Source: Alphaproteobacteria bacterium
GTDB lineage: Bacteria; Pseudomonadota; Alphaproteobacteria; MPNO01; UBA830
DNA length: 53,369 nt
Assembly: GCA_022822405.1 (NCBI GenBank)
Contig: JAJEBT010000100.1
Location: 1 to 53,369, forward strand
Direction: 5' to 3'
Part shown: piece after piece, positions 1 through 8,603 of the stretch
How positions within the stretch are numbered: position 1 is the stretch's first letter
Layout of the letters: each line of letters starts with the position of its first letter
Program-made: the position numbers and the translations under genes
The notes under the pieces: model-generated
The model's database searches: none
Told to the model about the DNA's origin: nothing
What the model saw: the letters and a program-made list of their open reading frames with translations, nothing else

Positions 1-2
1 GC

Positions 3-65
3 CGCTACCTGAACATGATCCACTTGAAGGAGCATCAGCGCGAGCGCATGCGAAAGGCCGCGTGA
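3..65 (+). CDS. C-terminal fragment of an unidentified protein
   Basis: The window opens inside a reading frame that ends with 20 codons and a TGA at 63-65. The visible tail is charged and helical (RYLNMIHLKEHQRERMRKAA). It is too short to assign to a family. A strong hairpin begins 15 bases after the stop, which supports this being a real gene end. Confidence 0.55.
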   Translation, partial: RYLNMIHLKEHQRERMRKAA

Positions 66-79
66 CGACGGGATTTCTG

Positions 80-115
80 GCCGTCCTGGCGGGCCCACGG
101 GCCCGCCAGGACGGC
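80..115 (+). terminator. Long perfect hairpin after the first gene
   Basis: Bases 80-96 and 99-115 are perfect 17-base reverse complements around a central AC, so the folded form has at least 15 G/C-rich pairs. It lies just after the stop at 65. No T-run follows, so it is either a Rho-independent-like terminator without a U tract or an mRNA 3'-end stabiliser. Confidence 0.6.
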
Positions 116-288
116 AGCCGCAACATCGGAGACCCAAGCCACGACCGAAATTGCAGACAATTCTTGACACAACTTCTACACGGGATGCGTCGCTCCAACA
201 ACGGAATACCGCACCGCCGCCGGCGCTCCTGTACGGGCACGGGCAAACCCAATAGGATGCGCGTCAGACGCACCGCTCGGACTTCGTC

Positions 289-702
289 ATGGATCCCGTA
301 CTCCAGAGCCTGTTTGCCGGCTTTCCGATCCTGATCCTGCATTTCGCCGTGACGCTGGCAATGCTGGCGGTCGGGATCACCATCTATCACCTGATCACGC
401 CCTATCACGAGTTGCGGCTGATCCGCAGCGGCAATGTTGCCGCCGCCACCTCGATCGCCGGCGCCATCATCGGGCTCGCGATACCGCTCGCCGTCTGCAT
501 GGCGCGCAGCGTCAGCGTCTGGGACATCGTCGTCTGGGGCGTGGTGACACTCCTGATTCAACTCCTGGCCTACCGCATCGGCGATGCCCTGGTGAAGGAC
601 CTGCCGCGGCGCATTGAGAATGGCGAAATGAGCGCCGCCATCCTTGTCCTCGCCATCAAGCTGGCAATAGCGCTCATCAATGCCGCTGCCATCGCCGGCT
701 GA
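289..702 (+). CDS. DUF350 (YjfL-like) integral membrane protein
   Basis: This 137-residue protein is almost entirely hydrophobic, with about four membrane segments (roughly residues 10-35, 48-68, 75-95 and 113-136). The two halves look alike, as in the DUF350 family, whose members are inner-membrane proteins of unknown function. The ATG at 289 places the first helix right after a short N-terminus. The next gene, a secreted protease, begins 20 bases after the stop, so the two are probably co-transcribed. The family call rests on general resemblance and topology, because no catalytic motif exists to check. Confidence 0.75.
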   Translation: MDPVLQSLFAGFPILILHFAVTLAMLAVGITIYHLITPYHELRLIRSGNVAAATSIAGAIIGLAIPLAVCMARSVSVWDIVVWGVVTLLIQLLAYRIGDALVKDLPRRIENGEMSAAILVLAIKLAIALINAAAIAG

Positions 703-722
703 GGGCCCGGCCGGAGCAGGCC

Positions 723-1589
723 GTGAAGGCCATAGACATACTCGCCCTCGTCCTCGTGGCCGCCGTCGCCATCGGCGGAAAGCTGTTCGTTGGCGGCGAC
801 GGGGACACGGCACCGCACGACCGGAGGCCGGATCCGCGTGCCTTCGCGCCGGGGCACGTCGTCCCGGCACCCGCCTATCCGGACGAACCCACGATCGTCG
901 TCACCATCGAGGAAAAGCAGCAAAGCTCGACGGGAACGGCGTTCTCCGTGAACCGGTCCGGCATCTGGATCACGGCGCGGCATGTCACCGGGGGCTGCGA
1001 TACCGTCGCGCTCCAGTTGCAGGACGGGCGGGCGGTGCGGGCGCGCCGCGTCGATCCTCACACCTTCGCCGATATCAGCGTGCTATGGACGCGTGGCGGC
1101 GCACCGGCGCTGCCACTGGCCCGCCCGCGGCCGCAAGAAGGGCAGGACGGCTATTCCTTCGGTTTTCCCAAGGGTCTGCCGGGCGACGTGCACGGACAGG
1201 TGATCGGCCGCGCCCGGATGCTGAGCCAAGGCCGCTACCGAACTGCGGAACCGGTTGTCGCGTGGGCGCATGTGCGCCGGATTCCCGATCGCGGGCCCTA
1301 TCTCGGCGGCATCAGCGGCGGACCATGGGTGAATTCCGACGGCGAAGTGGTCGGCGTGCATGTGGCCGGCGCGAAACGCCGCGGGAGATCCTTTTCCACG
1401 ACGCTGGATACTCTGTCGCGGGCGCTCGTGGAATCGGGCGTGCAACCCGCCGCCGAACCGCGCACCCTGCCCCCGCTTTCCCGCCTGTCTCCCGCGGGCT
1501 TTGCCGGCTATGGCGACGCTCTGCGCCAGCGCGCGACTGTCGCCAAGGTGCTGTGCCTCGTCGGCGAACGCTGGCGCCGGCGCGCGTGA
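723..1589 (+). CDS. Membrane-anchored trypsin-like serine protease
   Basis: The protein has 288 residues with an N-terminal hydrophobic anchor or signal (residues 5-23) followed by a low-complexity linker. A chymotrypsin-fold domain comes next. The triad is visible as His87 (TARHV), Asp117 (FADISVL) and Ser198 (GGISGGPW). There is no PDZ domain, unlike the DegP homologue elsewhere in the window. It probably acts in the periplasm as a small trypsin-2-like peptidase. It follows the DUF350 gene by 20 bases, so both may serve an envelope function. The start is a GTG or ATG close to 723 (GTGAAGGCC); no other start fits the signal sequence better. The substrate is unknown. Confidence 0.8.
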   Translation: MKAIDILALVLVAAVAIGGKLFVGGDGDTAPHDRRPDPRAFAPGHVVPAPAYPDEPTIVVTIEEKQQSSTGTAFSVNRSGIWITARHVTGGCDTVALQLQDGRAVRARRVDPHTFADISVLWTRGGAPALPLARPRPQEGQDGYSFGFPKGLPGDVHGQVIGRARMLSQGRYRTAEPVVAWAHVRRIPDRGPYLGGISGGPWVNSDGEVVGVHVAGAKRRGRSFSTTLDTLSRALVESGVQPAAEPRTLPPLSRLSPAGFAGYGDALRQRATVAKVLCLVGERWRRRA

Positions 1590-1763
1590 GGTGTCTCGCG
1601 ACCGGGCATGCCCGGCGGACGAAAAATCGCCGTGGTGGAAGGAGTCTGGCCGGTCCGAGCCCGGGTTTCCGCGGCGCCGGAGGCCCCCGCCGCGCCTCGA
1701 CGTCGGGCTTGAACGTACACGCTTATGCTGGCATGGTCCGGCGGAACGCAGGGAGGAAGATCG

Positions 1764-2201
1764 ATGAGCCTCAATTCGCTTGATCACTGTTCGATTCGCA
1801 CGGTGAAATTGCAGGAAACACGGGATTTCTACGTCGATATTCTTGGCATGGTCGACGGCGAGCGTCCGGACTTTCCCTTTCCGGGCAACTGGCTCTATGT
1901 CGATGACGTCGCCGTGGTGCATCTCGTCGGGGTGGACCCCGAGGATCCCTCCGGCCTGATGGAATATCTCGGCGGCGAGATCAGCGCCGAGGCCCTCGAC
2001 GGCTCCGGAGCGTTCGACCACATCGCCTTCAGGGCCAAGGCCCCCGCCCGGCTGCGCGAACGGCTGGAAGACAAGGGCTATCCGTATCGGGAACGCAAGG
2101 TGCCGAACATGGACCTGTTCCAGATATTCGTCGAGGATCCGAACGGTATCATGATCGAGCTGAACTACTGGGGCGAAGATCAGGAACAGGCCGCCGCCTG
2201 A
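1764..2201 (+). CDS. VOC-family (glyoxalase/dioxygenase-fold) protein
   Basis: This 145-residue protein belongs to the vicinal oxygen chelate superfamily. It starts with DHCSIRT (His8 as the usual first metal ligand), has a central DHIAF motif (second His) and ends in GIMIELNYW, where the Glu is the usual last ligand. The ATG at 1764 is preceded by a good ribosome site (GGAGGAAG); an upstream in-frame ATG at 1725 would add 13 unrelated residues. Members act as dioxygenases, glyoxalases or isomerases, and the substrate cannot be read here. The downstream flavin monooxygenase gene starts 40 bases after the stop, suggesting a joint catabolic step, possibly on an aromatic or cyclic compound. Confidence 0.8.
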   Translation: MSLNSLDHCSIRTVKLQETRDFYVDILGMVDGERPDFPFPGNWLYVDDVAVVHLVGVDPEDPSGLMEYLGGEISAEALDGSGAFDHIAFRAKAPARLRERLEDKGYPYRERKVPNMDLFQIFVEDPNGIMIELNYWGEDQEQAAA

Positions 2202-2241
2202 TCCCGGCCTCCCCGACGACCACACGGACAATGCAGACGTC

Positions 2242-3441
2242 ATGACTCCGGCTGCCGCCGAACGCGGCCTCGAAAGGCCCGACCGGGACGAGGCGGTTGC
2301 ACGCGCCGCGGCGCTGACACCCGCGCTTGCCGCGCGGGCCGACCATGTCGAGAAGACGCGCATGATCCATCCCGACACGGTGCGGGATCTCTGGGACACA
2401 CAGCTCTGGTCGGTGCTCAAGCCGGCGCGCTATGGCGGACTCGAGCTCAGCTACAGCGTGGTCATCGACGTCTCGGACCACATTGGCCGGGGTTGCGCCT
2501 CGACTTCCTGGATCTTCGCCAACCTGATCAGCCACGACTGGATGCTGCCGATGTGGCAGGCCGAGGCCCAGGACGCGGTCTGGAAGGACAACCCCCGCGC
2601 CCTCATGGCGTCTTCACTGGTGGCCACGGCCGGGGTTGCGAAGCGCGTCACGGGCGGCTTCGAACTGTCGGGCCGGTGGCCGTACTGCAGTGGCATCGAT
2701 CCGAGCGACTGGATGATGATGGGTGCCATGATCGAGGATGACGGGCCCCGCCGCGGCCTGTGGCTCGTGCTGCCGCGCGCCGAATTCGAGGAGATCGATA
2801 CCTGGCATGTCACCGGCCTCGTCGGTTCAGGCAGCCGTGACGTCGCCTGCGAGAACGTCTTCGTCCCCGACTACATGACCCTGGAGCCGCGTCAGACCAT
2901 GGGCGGCCCGACGCCGGGCACGCCGCATGTTCCGGGGCTTCTCTACCAGCTGCCGGTGCTGGGGCTGTTTCCGCACATCCTCGTCGGCCCGATGATTGGA
3001 ATCGCGCAGGGCGCGTATGACGACTATGTCGGCCAGATCCGCGAGCGGCTTTCGACCTACAACGCCTCGCGGCTTGCGGAACACACGCAGATACAGATGA
3101 AGGTCGCCGAGGCAGGCGCCCTGATCCAGGCAGCGCGGGTGCTCGCCCACGACAATATCCGCGAGGCCGAACGGATCGCCGAGTCCGGACGCGTGCCGAC
3201 GATCGAGGAGAAGGTGCGCTGGCGCCGCGACGGCGCCTATGCGGCGACGAACTGCGTGAAGGCGATCCAGATCCTGCAGTCGGCGATCGGCGCCGCCGGA
3301 AATTTCCTCTCCAACCCATTCCAGCGCCGCTTCCGCGACATGCACGCGGCGGCCGGGCAGGTGCAGGTCAATTTCGATATCAACGGCGCCGAATTCGGGC
3401 GCGTGGAACTCGGGCTGGAACCGGTCAACAAGGCAATCTGA
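2242..3441 (+). CDS. Acyl-CoA-dehydrogenase-fold flavin-dependent monooxygenase (group D, HsaA/HpaB-like)
   Basis: The 399-residue protein has the acyl-CoA dehydrogenase fold: a helical N-terminus, a beta domain with a PYCSG segment near residue 150 and GLVGSGSRDV near 195, and a helical C-terminal domain. The GLVGSGSRDV-type motif is usual in two-component flavin monooxygenases such as HsaA and in dibenzothiophene-type enzymes, rather than in true acyl-CoA dehydrogenases, and no catalytic Glu of the latter is obvious. Such enzymes use reduced flavin from a separate reductase. A flavin reductase is encoded at 19184-19663, but not in the same operon. The preceding VOC gene is probably co-transcribed. 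The substrate is unknown; cyclic or aromatic compounds are likely by family. Confidence 0.75.
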   Translation: MTPAAAERGLERPDRDEAVARAAALTPALAARADHVEKTRMIHPDTVRDLWDTQLWSVLKPARYGGLELSYSVVIDVSDHIGRGCASTSWIFANLISHDWMLPMWQAEAQDAVWKDNPRALMASSLVATAGVAKRVTGGFELSGRWPYCSGIDPSDWMMMGAMIEDDGPRRGLWLVLPRAEFEEIDTWHVTGLVGSGSRDVACENVFVPDYMTLEPRQTMGGPTPGTPHVPGLLYQLPVLGLFPHILVGPMIGIAQGAYDDYVGQIRERLSTYNASRLAEHTQIQMKVAEAGALIQAARVLAHDNIREAERIAESGRVPTIEEKVRWRRDGAYAATNCVKAIQILQSAIGAAGNFLSNPFQRRFRDMHAAAGQVQVNFDINGAEFGRVELGLEPVNKAI

Positions 3442-3759
3442 GCCCGCATCGGAAATCTCCGCAAGCTGCCGGTCCGCCCGGACACGGGGCGGTTCACGCC
3501 AGCTTCGGCGCGCGTTCGCCTGGAAGGCGGTGATGGACAAGGAGGCGGGAGCCTGCCGATGGTGGGAAGGGTCCTGGGCCACATCCGGGCCCGTCTTCCC
3601 TGCCGACTCCTTGACGCCCTCGCCGCCCCTCGATACACACCGGGTCTGCCGAAGGCCAAACGGGGCATCCACCGTCCCCTCCACAGCCGGTTGTCCGGCC
3701 TGGCAGCAACGCATTCAAATACCGACTCAATTCCTGCAACCGCCCGGAGGTCCGAAGTG
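3442..3759. other. Intergenic region, no gene supported
   Basis: This 318-base stretch lies between the monooxygenase and the SMR exporter. Open frames run through it only because the GC is high; none has a ribosome site or a recognisable product. A Shine-Dalgarno-like GGAGG lies at 3747-3751 and serves the SMR start. No riboswitch fold could be recognised. Confidence 0.5.
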
Positions 3760-4089
3760 ATGAGCGCCTGGATGTTCCTGACGGTCGCCATCGTGCTGGA
3801 GGTGGTTGGCACGGTCCTCCTCAAGTTGTCTGACGGCTTCGAGAAGTGGCACTGGGGAGCGCTTTCGATCCTCTGTTACATATGCTGCTTCTGGGCATTC
3901 GCCCCGGCGCTCAAGGTGATCCCGGTCGGCGTCGCATACGCCTTGTGGGCAGGCATTGGCATCCTGGCGGTGACGTTGATTGGGTTCGCCGTCTTCCGTG
4001 AACAGCTCGGCGCCGTTCAGCTCGTCTTCATCGCGCTGATCGCGATCGGCGCTGTCGGGCTGCGCCTGACGACCACCACGGCAGTCTGA
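3760..4089 (+). CDS. Small multidrug resistance (EmrE-type) efflux protein
   Basis: At 109 residues it has the standard SMR length, with four membrane helices. Glu14, the essential proton- and drug-binding acid in helix 1, is present. The sequence around it (LEVVGTVLLKLSDGF) and the segment IPVGVAYALWAGIGIL match the Qac/EmrE branch rather than the guanidinium-exporting SugE/Gdx branch. It should exchange protons for lipophilic cations as a dimer. The ATG at 3760 has GGAGG upstream, whereas the frame extends far upstream without homology. It stands alone, with long untranslated gaps on both sides. Confidence 0.88.
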   Translation: MSAWMFLTVAIVLEVVGTVLLKLSDGFEKWHWGALSILCYICCFWAFAPALKVIPVGVAYALWAGIGILAVTLIGFAVFREQLGAVQLVFIALIAIGAVGLRLTTTTAV

Positions 4090-4512
4090 CCAAGGGAAAG
4101 CAACGGGCCAGACCTCAATCCGTTCGCGCCAGCCCTTCGGACGACCGGGCTTGTCCGGCGCCGTCTGCGTTTGGTCGCGCATCTTCATGCAGCGACCGCT
4201 CCTGCGAGACGCAGGGCATACATCCCTCATGTGGAAGAGCGTTCCGGCGACCTCGCGCCGGGATTGTGGCCACGGCCGGCGGTGAACCCGAGACCGGGTG
4301 ACGCCGCACCTCGGGGGCGCGAGGGCTCGTCGAGTTCTCCTGCCGCGGGATCGCGATCCATGTCGGGGCGGGCTCGCCATACGCACCCGCCTGCCCGCTT
4401 CTCGGTCTTGAAGCGGGAGGGCTTTTGCTTCATCATTGCGGTCGGCATCGGATCGACCCGGAATCTTGCGGCGCGATCCTGGGCATCGACCTTGCCCGCA
4501 GTGAGCAAGCCC
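4090..4512. other. Intergenic region upstream of the molybdenum hydroxylase genes
   Basis: These 423 bases have no convincing gene. The frame of the next gene stays open through it, but homology to the 2Fe-2S subunit begins only at 4513. The region should carry the promoter for the three-subunit enzyme, yet no clear -35/-10 pair is visible. Confidence 0.45.
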
Positions 4513-4998
4513 ATGAAAACCCTGCTGTCACTTACCGTCAACGGCCGCCCGCGTGACGACGCGATCTCCGGCAACCTGCTGCTCGTCGACTACCTGCGCG
4601 AGGGGCTCGGCCTGACCGGAACCAAGATCGGATGCGACGGCGGCGAGTGCGGCCTGTGCACCGTGCTCGTCGACGGGGCGCCGCAGCACTCGTGCCTGAC
4701 CCTCGCGGGCAGCTGCGAGGGCAAGGAGATCGAGACCATCGAGGGCCTGACCGAGGGCGGGCGGCTCAACGCCATCCAGCGCGGTTTCCACGAAAAGCTC
4801 GGCGCCCAGTGCGGCTACTGCACGCCGGGCATGGTGATGGCGGCCGAGGGGCTGCTGCGCCGCAATCCGGATCCCGACGAGGCCACCATCCGCACCGAGA
4901 TGGCGTCCAACATCTGCCGCTGCACCGGCTACGTGAAGATCATCGAAGCCGTCCAGATGGCGGCGGCGGACCTCGCCTCGCCTTCCGAGGCCGCATGA
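4513..4998 (+). CDS. hcrC: 2Fe-2S subunit of a 4-hydroxybenzoyl-CoA reductase-like molybdenum hydroxylase
   Basis: This 161-residue subunit belongs to the xanthine oxidase family. The plant-ferredoxin-type cluster is bound by Cys41, Cys46, Cys49 and Cys61, and the second [2Fe-2S] domain by Cys100, Cys103, Cys135 and Cys137 (ICRCTGY). It relays electrons between the molybdenum and flavin subunits. The ATG at 4513 fits the usual N-terminus of small subunits. Its stop overlaps the start of the molybdenum subunit by four bases (ATGA), indicating translational coupling. The specific assignment to 4-hydroxybenzoyl-CoA reductase comes from the third gene, because this subunit alone would fit many family members. 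Confidence 0.82.
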   Translation: MKTLLSLTVNGRPRDDAISGNLLLVDYLREGLGLTGTKIGCDGGECGLCTVLVDGAPQHSCLTLAGSCEGKEIETIEGLTEGGRLNAIQRGFHEKLGAQCGYCTPGMVMAAEGLLRRNPDPDEATIRTEMASNICRCTGYVKIIEAVQMAAADLASPSEAA

Positions 4999-7319
4999 TG
5001 GAAGGCGGCATGCCCCCTGCCCCCGTGGCTTCTGTCGGTGTGCCCATGCCGATGGTCGACGGGCCGGAAAAGATCAGCGGCCGGGCGCGCTACACCAGCG
5101 ATTTCCACGACCATGACGCCCTGGTCGGTGTCATCAAGCGGAGCGCCGTCGCCCATGCGCGGATCCTGTCGGTCGACACGTCCGAGGCCGAAGCGCTGCC
5201 CGGCGTCGCCGCGGTCATCACCGGCGCCGAAACCGACGAGGGCCATGGTGTGCTGCCGGTCGCGCGCACCGAACTTCCGATCGCGTACGACCGCGTTCGC
5301 TACCGGGGTGAACCGGTTGCCGCGGTGGCTGCGGAAACGGTCGAGGTTGCGAAACGGGCCTGCGACCTGATCCGAGTCGAATACGAGGAGCTTCCGGCGT
5401 ATTTCTCGGCGGAGGACGCGCTGGCCGAAGATGCAATCGCCCTCCACGACCACCGGCCAGGCAATATCGAACGCCATGTCGAGTACGAGATCGGCGATGT
5501 CGACGCCGGCTTCGCCGAGGCGGACCTCATCCACGAGACCGAATATCTCTGCGCCGAGGTCTGCCAAGTCCAGACCGAACCCCATGCTGCCCTTGCCGAG
5601 TACGATGCGGAGCGGGACGAACTCACGGTTCGTGCGAGCACCCAGGTTCCCTACTACGTGCACCTGATGCTCGCCAAGATCCTGAAGATGCCCAAGTCGA
5701 GGATTCGCGTCATCAAGCCCTATCTCGGCGGCGGCTTCGGGTGCCGCACCGAGGCTCTCAATGTCGAAATGATCGCCGCGATGCTCGCCCGGCGCGCCCG
5801 CGGCACCGTCCGTATCGTCACCAACCGCGAGGACACCTTCATCACCCATCGCGGCCGCCCGGAGCAGACCGTACGCATCCGGATGGGCATGACGAAGGAC
5901 GGCCGCGTCACCGCCGTCGATTGCAGCACCGTGCAGCGCGGCGGCGGACATTCGGGTTACGGGATCGTGACAATCCTCTATTCCGGATCGATGCTGTTCG
6001 CGATCTATGACCTGCAGAACGCCCGCTATGACGGCAAGCGCGTGCTGACCAACACGCCGCCCTGCGGCGCCTTTCGCGGGCATGGAACGGTCAATGTCCG
6101 CCACGCGTTCGAGAACGCGCTCGACGAGATGGCCTCGAAGCTGGAGCTCGACCCGTTTGCCGTGCGCCGCGTCAACCTGATCACCAAGATGGGGCATACC
6201 GCCAACGACCTCTGGGTCAATTCCTACGGCCTTCCGGAATGCCTCGACATCGTCGAGCGGGAGTCGGGCTGGAAGGAGCGGAAAGGACGGCTTCCGCCGG
6301 GCAAGGGACTCGGCCTCGCGTGCTCGCACTATGTCTCCGGCGCCTCCAAACCGGTGAACTGGACCGGTGAGCCGCACGCGACGGTTCACGTCAAGCTGGA
6401 TTTCGACGCCTCGATCGTGATTCTCACCGGCGCCTCGGAGATCGGCCAGGGGTCGAGCACGATACTCGTCCAGTGTGTCGCCGAGGTGCTCGGCGTCGAT
6501 CCCGGGCGCATCAAGATCGTGACCTCGGACAGCCGGGTGACGCCGAAGGACAACGGCTCCTATTCCTCGCGTGTCACCTACATGGTCGGAAACGCGGCCA
6601 TTGAGGCCGCCAACAACCTGAAGGCGGTGCTGACGGAAGCAGCTGCCCGCAAGCTCGAGGTCGCGCCCACGGACGTGGAATGCCTCGGCGAGGTCTATCG
6701 GGCGGGCAGCCAGGACGAGGGCATGACCTTCGAGGAGGTCGTCGCCGCGGCGCTTGAAGGAACCGGCACGATCACCGTCAAGGGCAATTTCGAGACCCTG
6801 CCGGAAAGCTGGGGCGGGAAGAAGTACCGGGGAGCCGCCATCGGCGGCAGCATGGCCTTCTCCTATGCCGCGCAGGTGGTCGAGGTGACGGTGGATCCCG
6901 ACACCGCGGAAATCCGCGTCGACAGGGTGTGGGTCGCCCATGACTGCGGAAAGGCGCTCAATCCCCTGACCGTCGAAGGCCAGATACAGGGTTCGGTGTG
7001 GATGGGCATGGGCCAGGCGCTGACCGAGGAGACGCGCTATCACAACGGCCTCATGGTCTCCGGAAACATGCTGGACTACCGTGTACCGACGATCGTCGAA
7101 TCCCCGCCCATCGACACCCATATCGTGGAAGCGCCGGATCCGCATGGACCGTTCGGCGCGAAGGAAGCCGGCGAGGCGTCGCTGGCCGGTTTTCTGCCCG
7201 CCCTGACCAGCGCCGTTGCCGATGCGATGGGCGTTCGGCCCCACGAGCTTCCGGTGACGCCGGACCGCCTGCTTCAACTCCTCGAGGACGCCTCCCGCGC
7301 CGGGCGGACGAGCCGCTAG
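4995..7319 (+). CDS. hcrA: Molybdenum-cofactor subunit of a 4-hydroxybenzoyl-CoA reductase-like enzyme
   Basis: The 774-residue protein carries the aldehyde oxidase/xanthine dehydrogenase a/b hammerhead domain (about residues 20-130) followed by the molybdopterin-binding domains. Family motifs visible include [27 protein letters not shown] and, near the C-terminus, [10 protein letters not shown], where the Glu is the usual base at the Mo site. It would bind the aromatic acyl-CoA and the Mo cofactor. The start at 4995 overlaps the previous stop by four bases; an ATG three bases later is an equal alternative. The FAD subunit follows four bases after its stop. A different hydroxylase substrate is possible. 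Confidence 0.8.
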   Translation: MMEGGMPPAPVASVGVPMPMVDGPEKISGRARYTSDFHDHDALVGVIKRSAVAHARILSVDTSEAEALPGVAAVITGAETDEGHGVLPVARTELPIAYDRVRYRGEPVAAVAAETVEVAKRACDLIRVEYEELPAYFSAEDALAEDAIALHDHRPGNIERHVEYEIGDVDAGFAEADLIHETEYLCAEVCQVQTEPHAALAEYDAERDELTVRASTQVPYYVHLMLAKILKMPKSRIRVIKPYLGGGFGCRTEALNVEMIAAMLARRARGTVRIVTNREDTFITHRGRPEQTVRIRMGMTKDGRVTAVDCSTVQRGGGHSGYGIVTILYSGSMLFAIYDLQNARYDGKRVLTNTPPCGAFRGHGTVNVRHAFENALDEMASKLELDPFAVRRVNLITKMGHTANDLWVNSYGLPECLDIVERESGWKERKGRLPPGKGLGLACSHYVSGASKPVNWTGEPHATVHVKLDFDASIVILTGASEIGQGSSTILVQCVAEVLGVDPGRIKIVTSDSRVTPKDNGSYSSRVTYMVGNAAIEAANNLKAVLTEAAARKLEVAPTDVECLGEVYRAGSQDEGMTFEEVVAAALEGTGTITVKGNFETLPESWGGKKYRGAAIGGSMAFSYAAQVVEVTVDPDTAEIRVDRVWVAHDCGKALNPLTVEGQIQGSVWMGMGQALTEETRYHNGLMVSGNMLDYRVPTIVESPPIDTHIVEAPDPHGPFGAKEAGEASLAGFLPALTSAVADAMGVRPHELPVTPDRLLQLLEDASRAGRTSR

Positions 7320-7323
7320 CGCC

Positions 7324-8295
7324 ATGGAGAATCTTCCGCCCTTCGAACTCCACCGCCCCGAAGCGGCCGCCGAAGCGATCCGCCTGCGGGCCGGGATCGG
7401 CGGCGCCCGCTATCTTGCCGGCGGCACCGACATGATCGTCAACGTGCGGCGCGGAATCGAGAACCCGACGGCTCTGATCGACCTGACCGCGATCGAAGAA
7501 CTCGGCCGGATCAACGAGGAAGACGGCGGCGTCCGCGTCGGCGCCCTCGTGCGGCTGGACGATCTCGCCTCGCATCCGGCAATCGCTGCCGGCTACCAGG
7601 CCGTTGCCGAGGCGGCGGCGTCCGTTGCCGGTCCGACCCATCGCCGCTACGGCACCGTCGGCGGCAATCTGTGCCTCGACACGAGATGCATCTACTACAA
7701 CCAGTCGCAATGGTGGCGCGAGAGCAACGACTTCTGCCTGAAGCATCTCGGAGACGTTTGCCATGTCGCACCGGGCGGCAAGCGATGCTTTGCGGCGTTT
7801 TCCGGCGACGTGGCTCCGGCGATGCTGGTTCACGGGGCCGAGGCCGAACTCGCGGGCCCCGACGGCTCGCGAACCATTCCGCTGTCCGAGCTCTACCGCG
7901 ACGACGGTATGGATCATCTCGCGCTCGGGGACGGCGAACTCCTGATTTCCGTCTTCCTGCCCCGCCCCGCGTCCGGCGCGCAGTCGGGATACGAAAAGTC
8001 CCGGATCCGAGGTTCGATCGACTTTCCGCTTGCAGGCGTGGCGGTGCTTCTCGCCGCCGAACAGGGACAGGTCTCCGATTTGCGGATCGCGCTGACCGGC
8101 GTCAATCCGCTGCCGAAGATCGTTTCCGGTACGGATGCGTTCGTCGGCGCGCCGTGCGATGCGGAAGCGCTCGATCGCATTCGCGACCTGGTGCGCACCC
8201 AGGCCAAGCCGATGAAGACCACTACCGTAAAGCCGTGGTACCGGCGCCGCGTGATCGGCGCACTCGCGCGGAGACTCGCTGCGCGGCTCGCCTGA
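7324..8295 (+). CDS. hcrB: FAD subunit with extra [4Fe-4S] loop, 4-hydroxybenzoyl-CoA reductase-like
   Basis: This 323-residue FAD-binding subunit of the CO dehydrogenase/xanthine dehydrogenase family has ARYLAGGTD (about 28-36) and TVGGNLCLD (111-119) as flavin motifs. Between the two FAD subdomains lies an insertion with Cys122, Cys138, Cys146 and Cys155. That spacing is the hallmark of 4-hydroxybenzoyl-CoA reductase, where the loop holds an additional [4Fe-4S] cluster that lets electrons enter from ferredoxin. Ordinary xanthine dehydrogenase-type subunits lack it. The reaction would be reductive removal of the para hydroxyl from 4-hydroxybenzoyl-CoA to give benzoyl-CoA. No benzoyl-CoA reductase or ligase is in the window, so the pathway is inferred from this subunit. 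Confidence 0.82.
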   Translation: MENLPPFELHRPEAAAEAIRLRAGIGGARYLAGGTDMIVNVRRGIENPTALIDLTAIEELGRINEEDGGVRVGALVRLDDLASHPAIAAGYQAVAEAAASVAGPTHRRYGTVGGNLCLDTRCIYYNQSQWWRESNDFCLKHLGDVCHVAPGGKRCFAAFSGDVAPAMLVHGAEAELAGPDGSRTIPLSELYRDDGMDHLALGDGELLISVFLPRPASGAQSGYEKSRIRGSIDFPLAGVAVLLAAEQGQVSDLRIALTGVNPLPKIVSGTDAFVGAPCDAEALDRIRDLVRTQAKPMKTTTVKPWYRRRVIGALARRLAARLA

Positions 8296-8603
8296 AGGCG
8301 CGACAATCGGTGTCCGGGCAACGGTCCCGGACAGCCGCTTCTGCCGCTGCGCGGCGCCATTGCCGGCGCTTTCCTTGTCAGTCCGAATCTGGCACCGTTC
8401 CCTTCGGGTCACCCCTCCGCTGGCGTCCGCTGACGCGGAAGCCGCGTACCGGCGCCGGCGGACCGGCCAATCCTGTCGGAGCGAATCCGCGTCGCATGGA
8501 GAAAGGCCGTCGACATGCCAGATTCGGGCGTGTCGCGCCCCGCTCCCCGGCGGAGACCGACAGGACACGGGCTGGCAACGGTAGCGCGGAAGGGACACCG
8601 GCC
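8296..8603. other. Intergenic region upstream of glutamate dehydrogenase
   Basis: These 308 bases contain no supported gene and no clear promoter. The frame of the following gene is open upstream, but no homology or ribosome site is seen until AGGGACACCGGCC just before 8604. Confidence 0.4.

Noticed and set aside
1083..2420. Long minus-strand frame over the protease and VOC genes
   Set aside because: It crosses two real plus-strand genes and their gap without any recognisable domain.
3442..3759. Guanidine riboswitch upstream of the SMR gene
   Set aside because: No ykkC-type or mini-ykkC conserved core was recognisable, and the protein is of the EmrE branch rather than the guanidinium exporter branch.
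4929..7325. 798-codon open frame antisense to the molybdenum subunit
   Set aside because: It mirrors codon third-position GC of the real gene; the plus-strand product has full family motifs.
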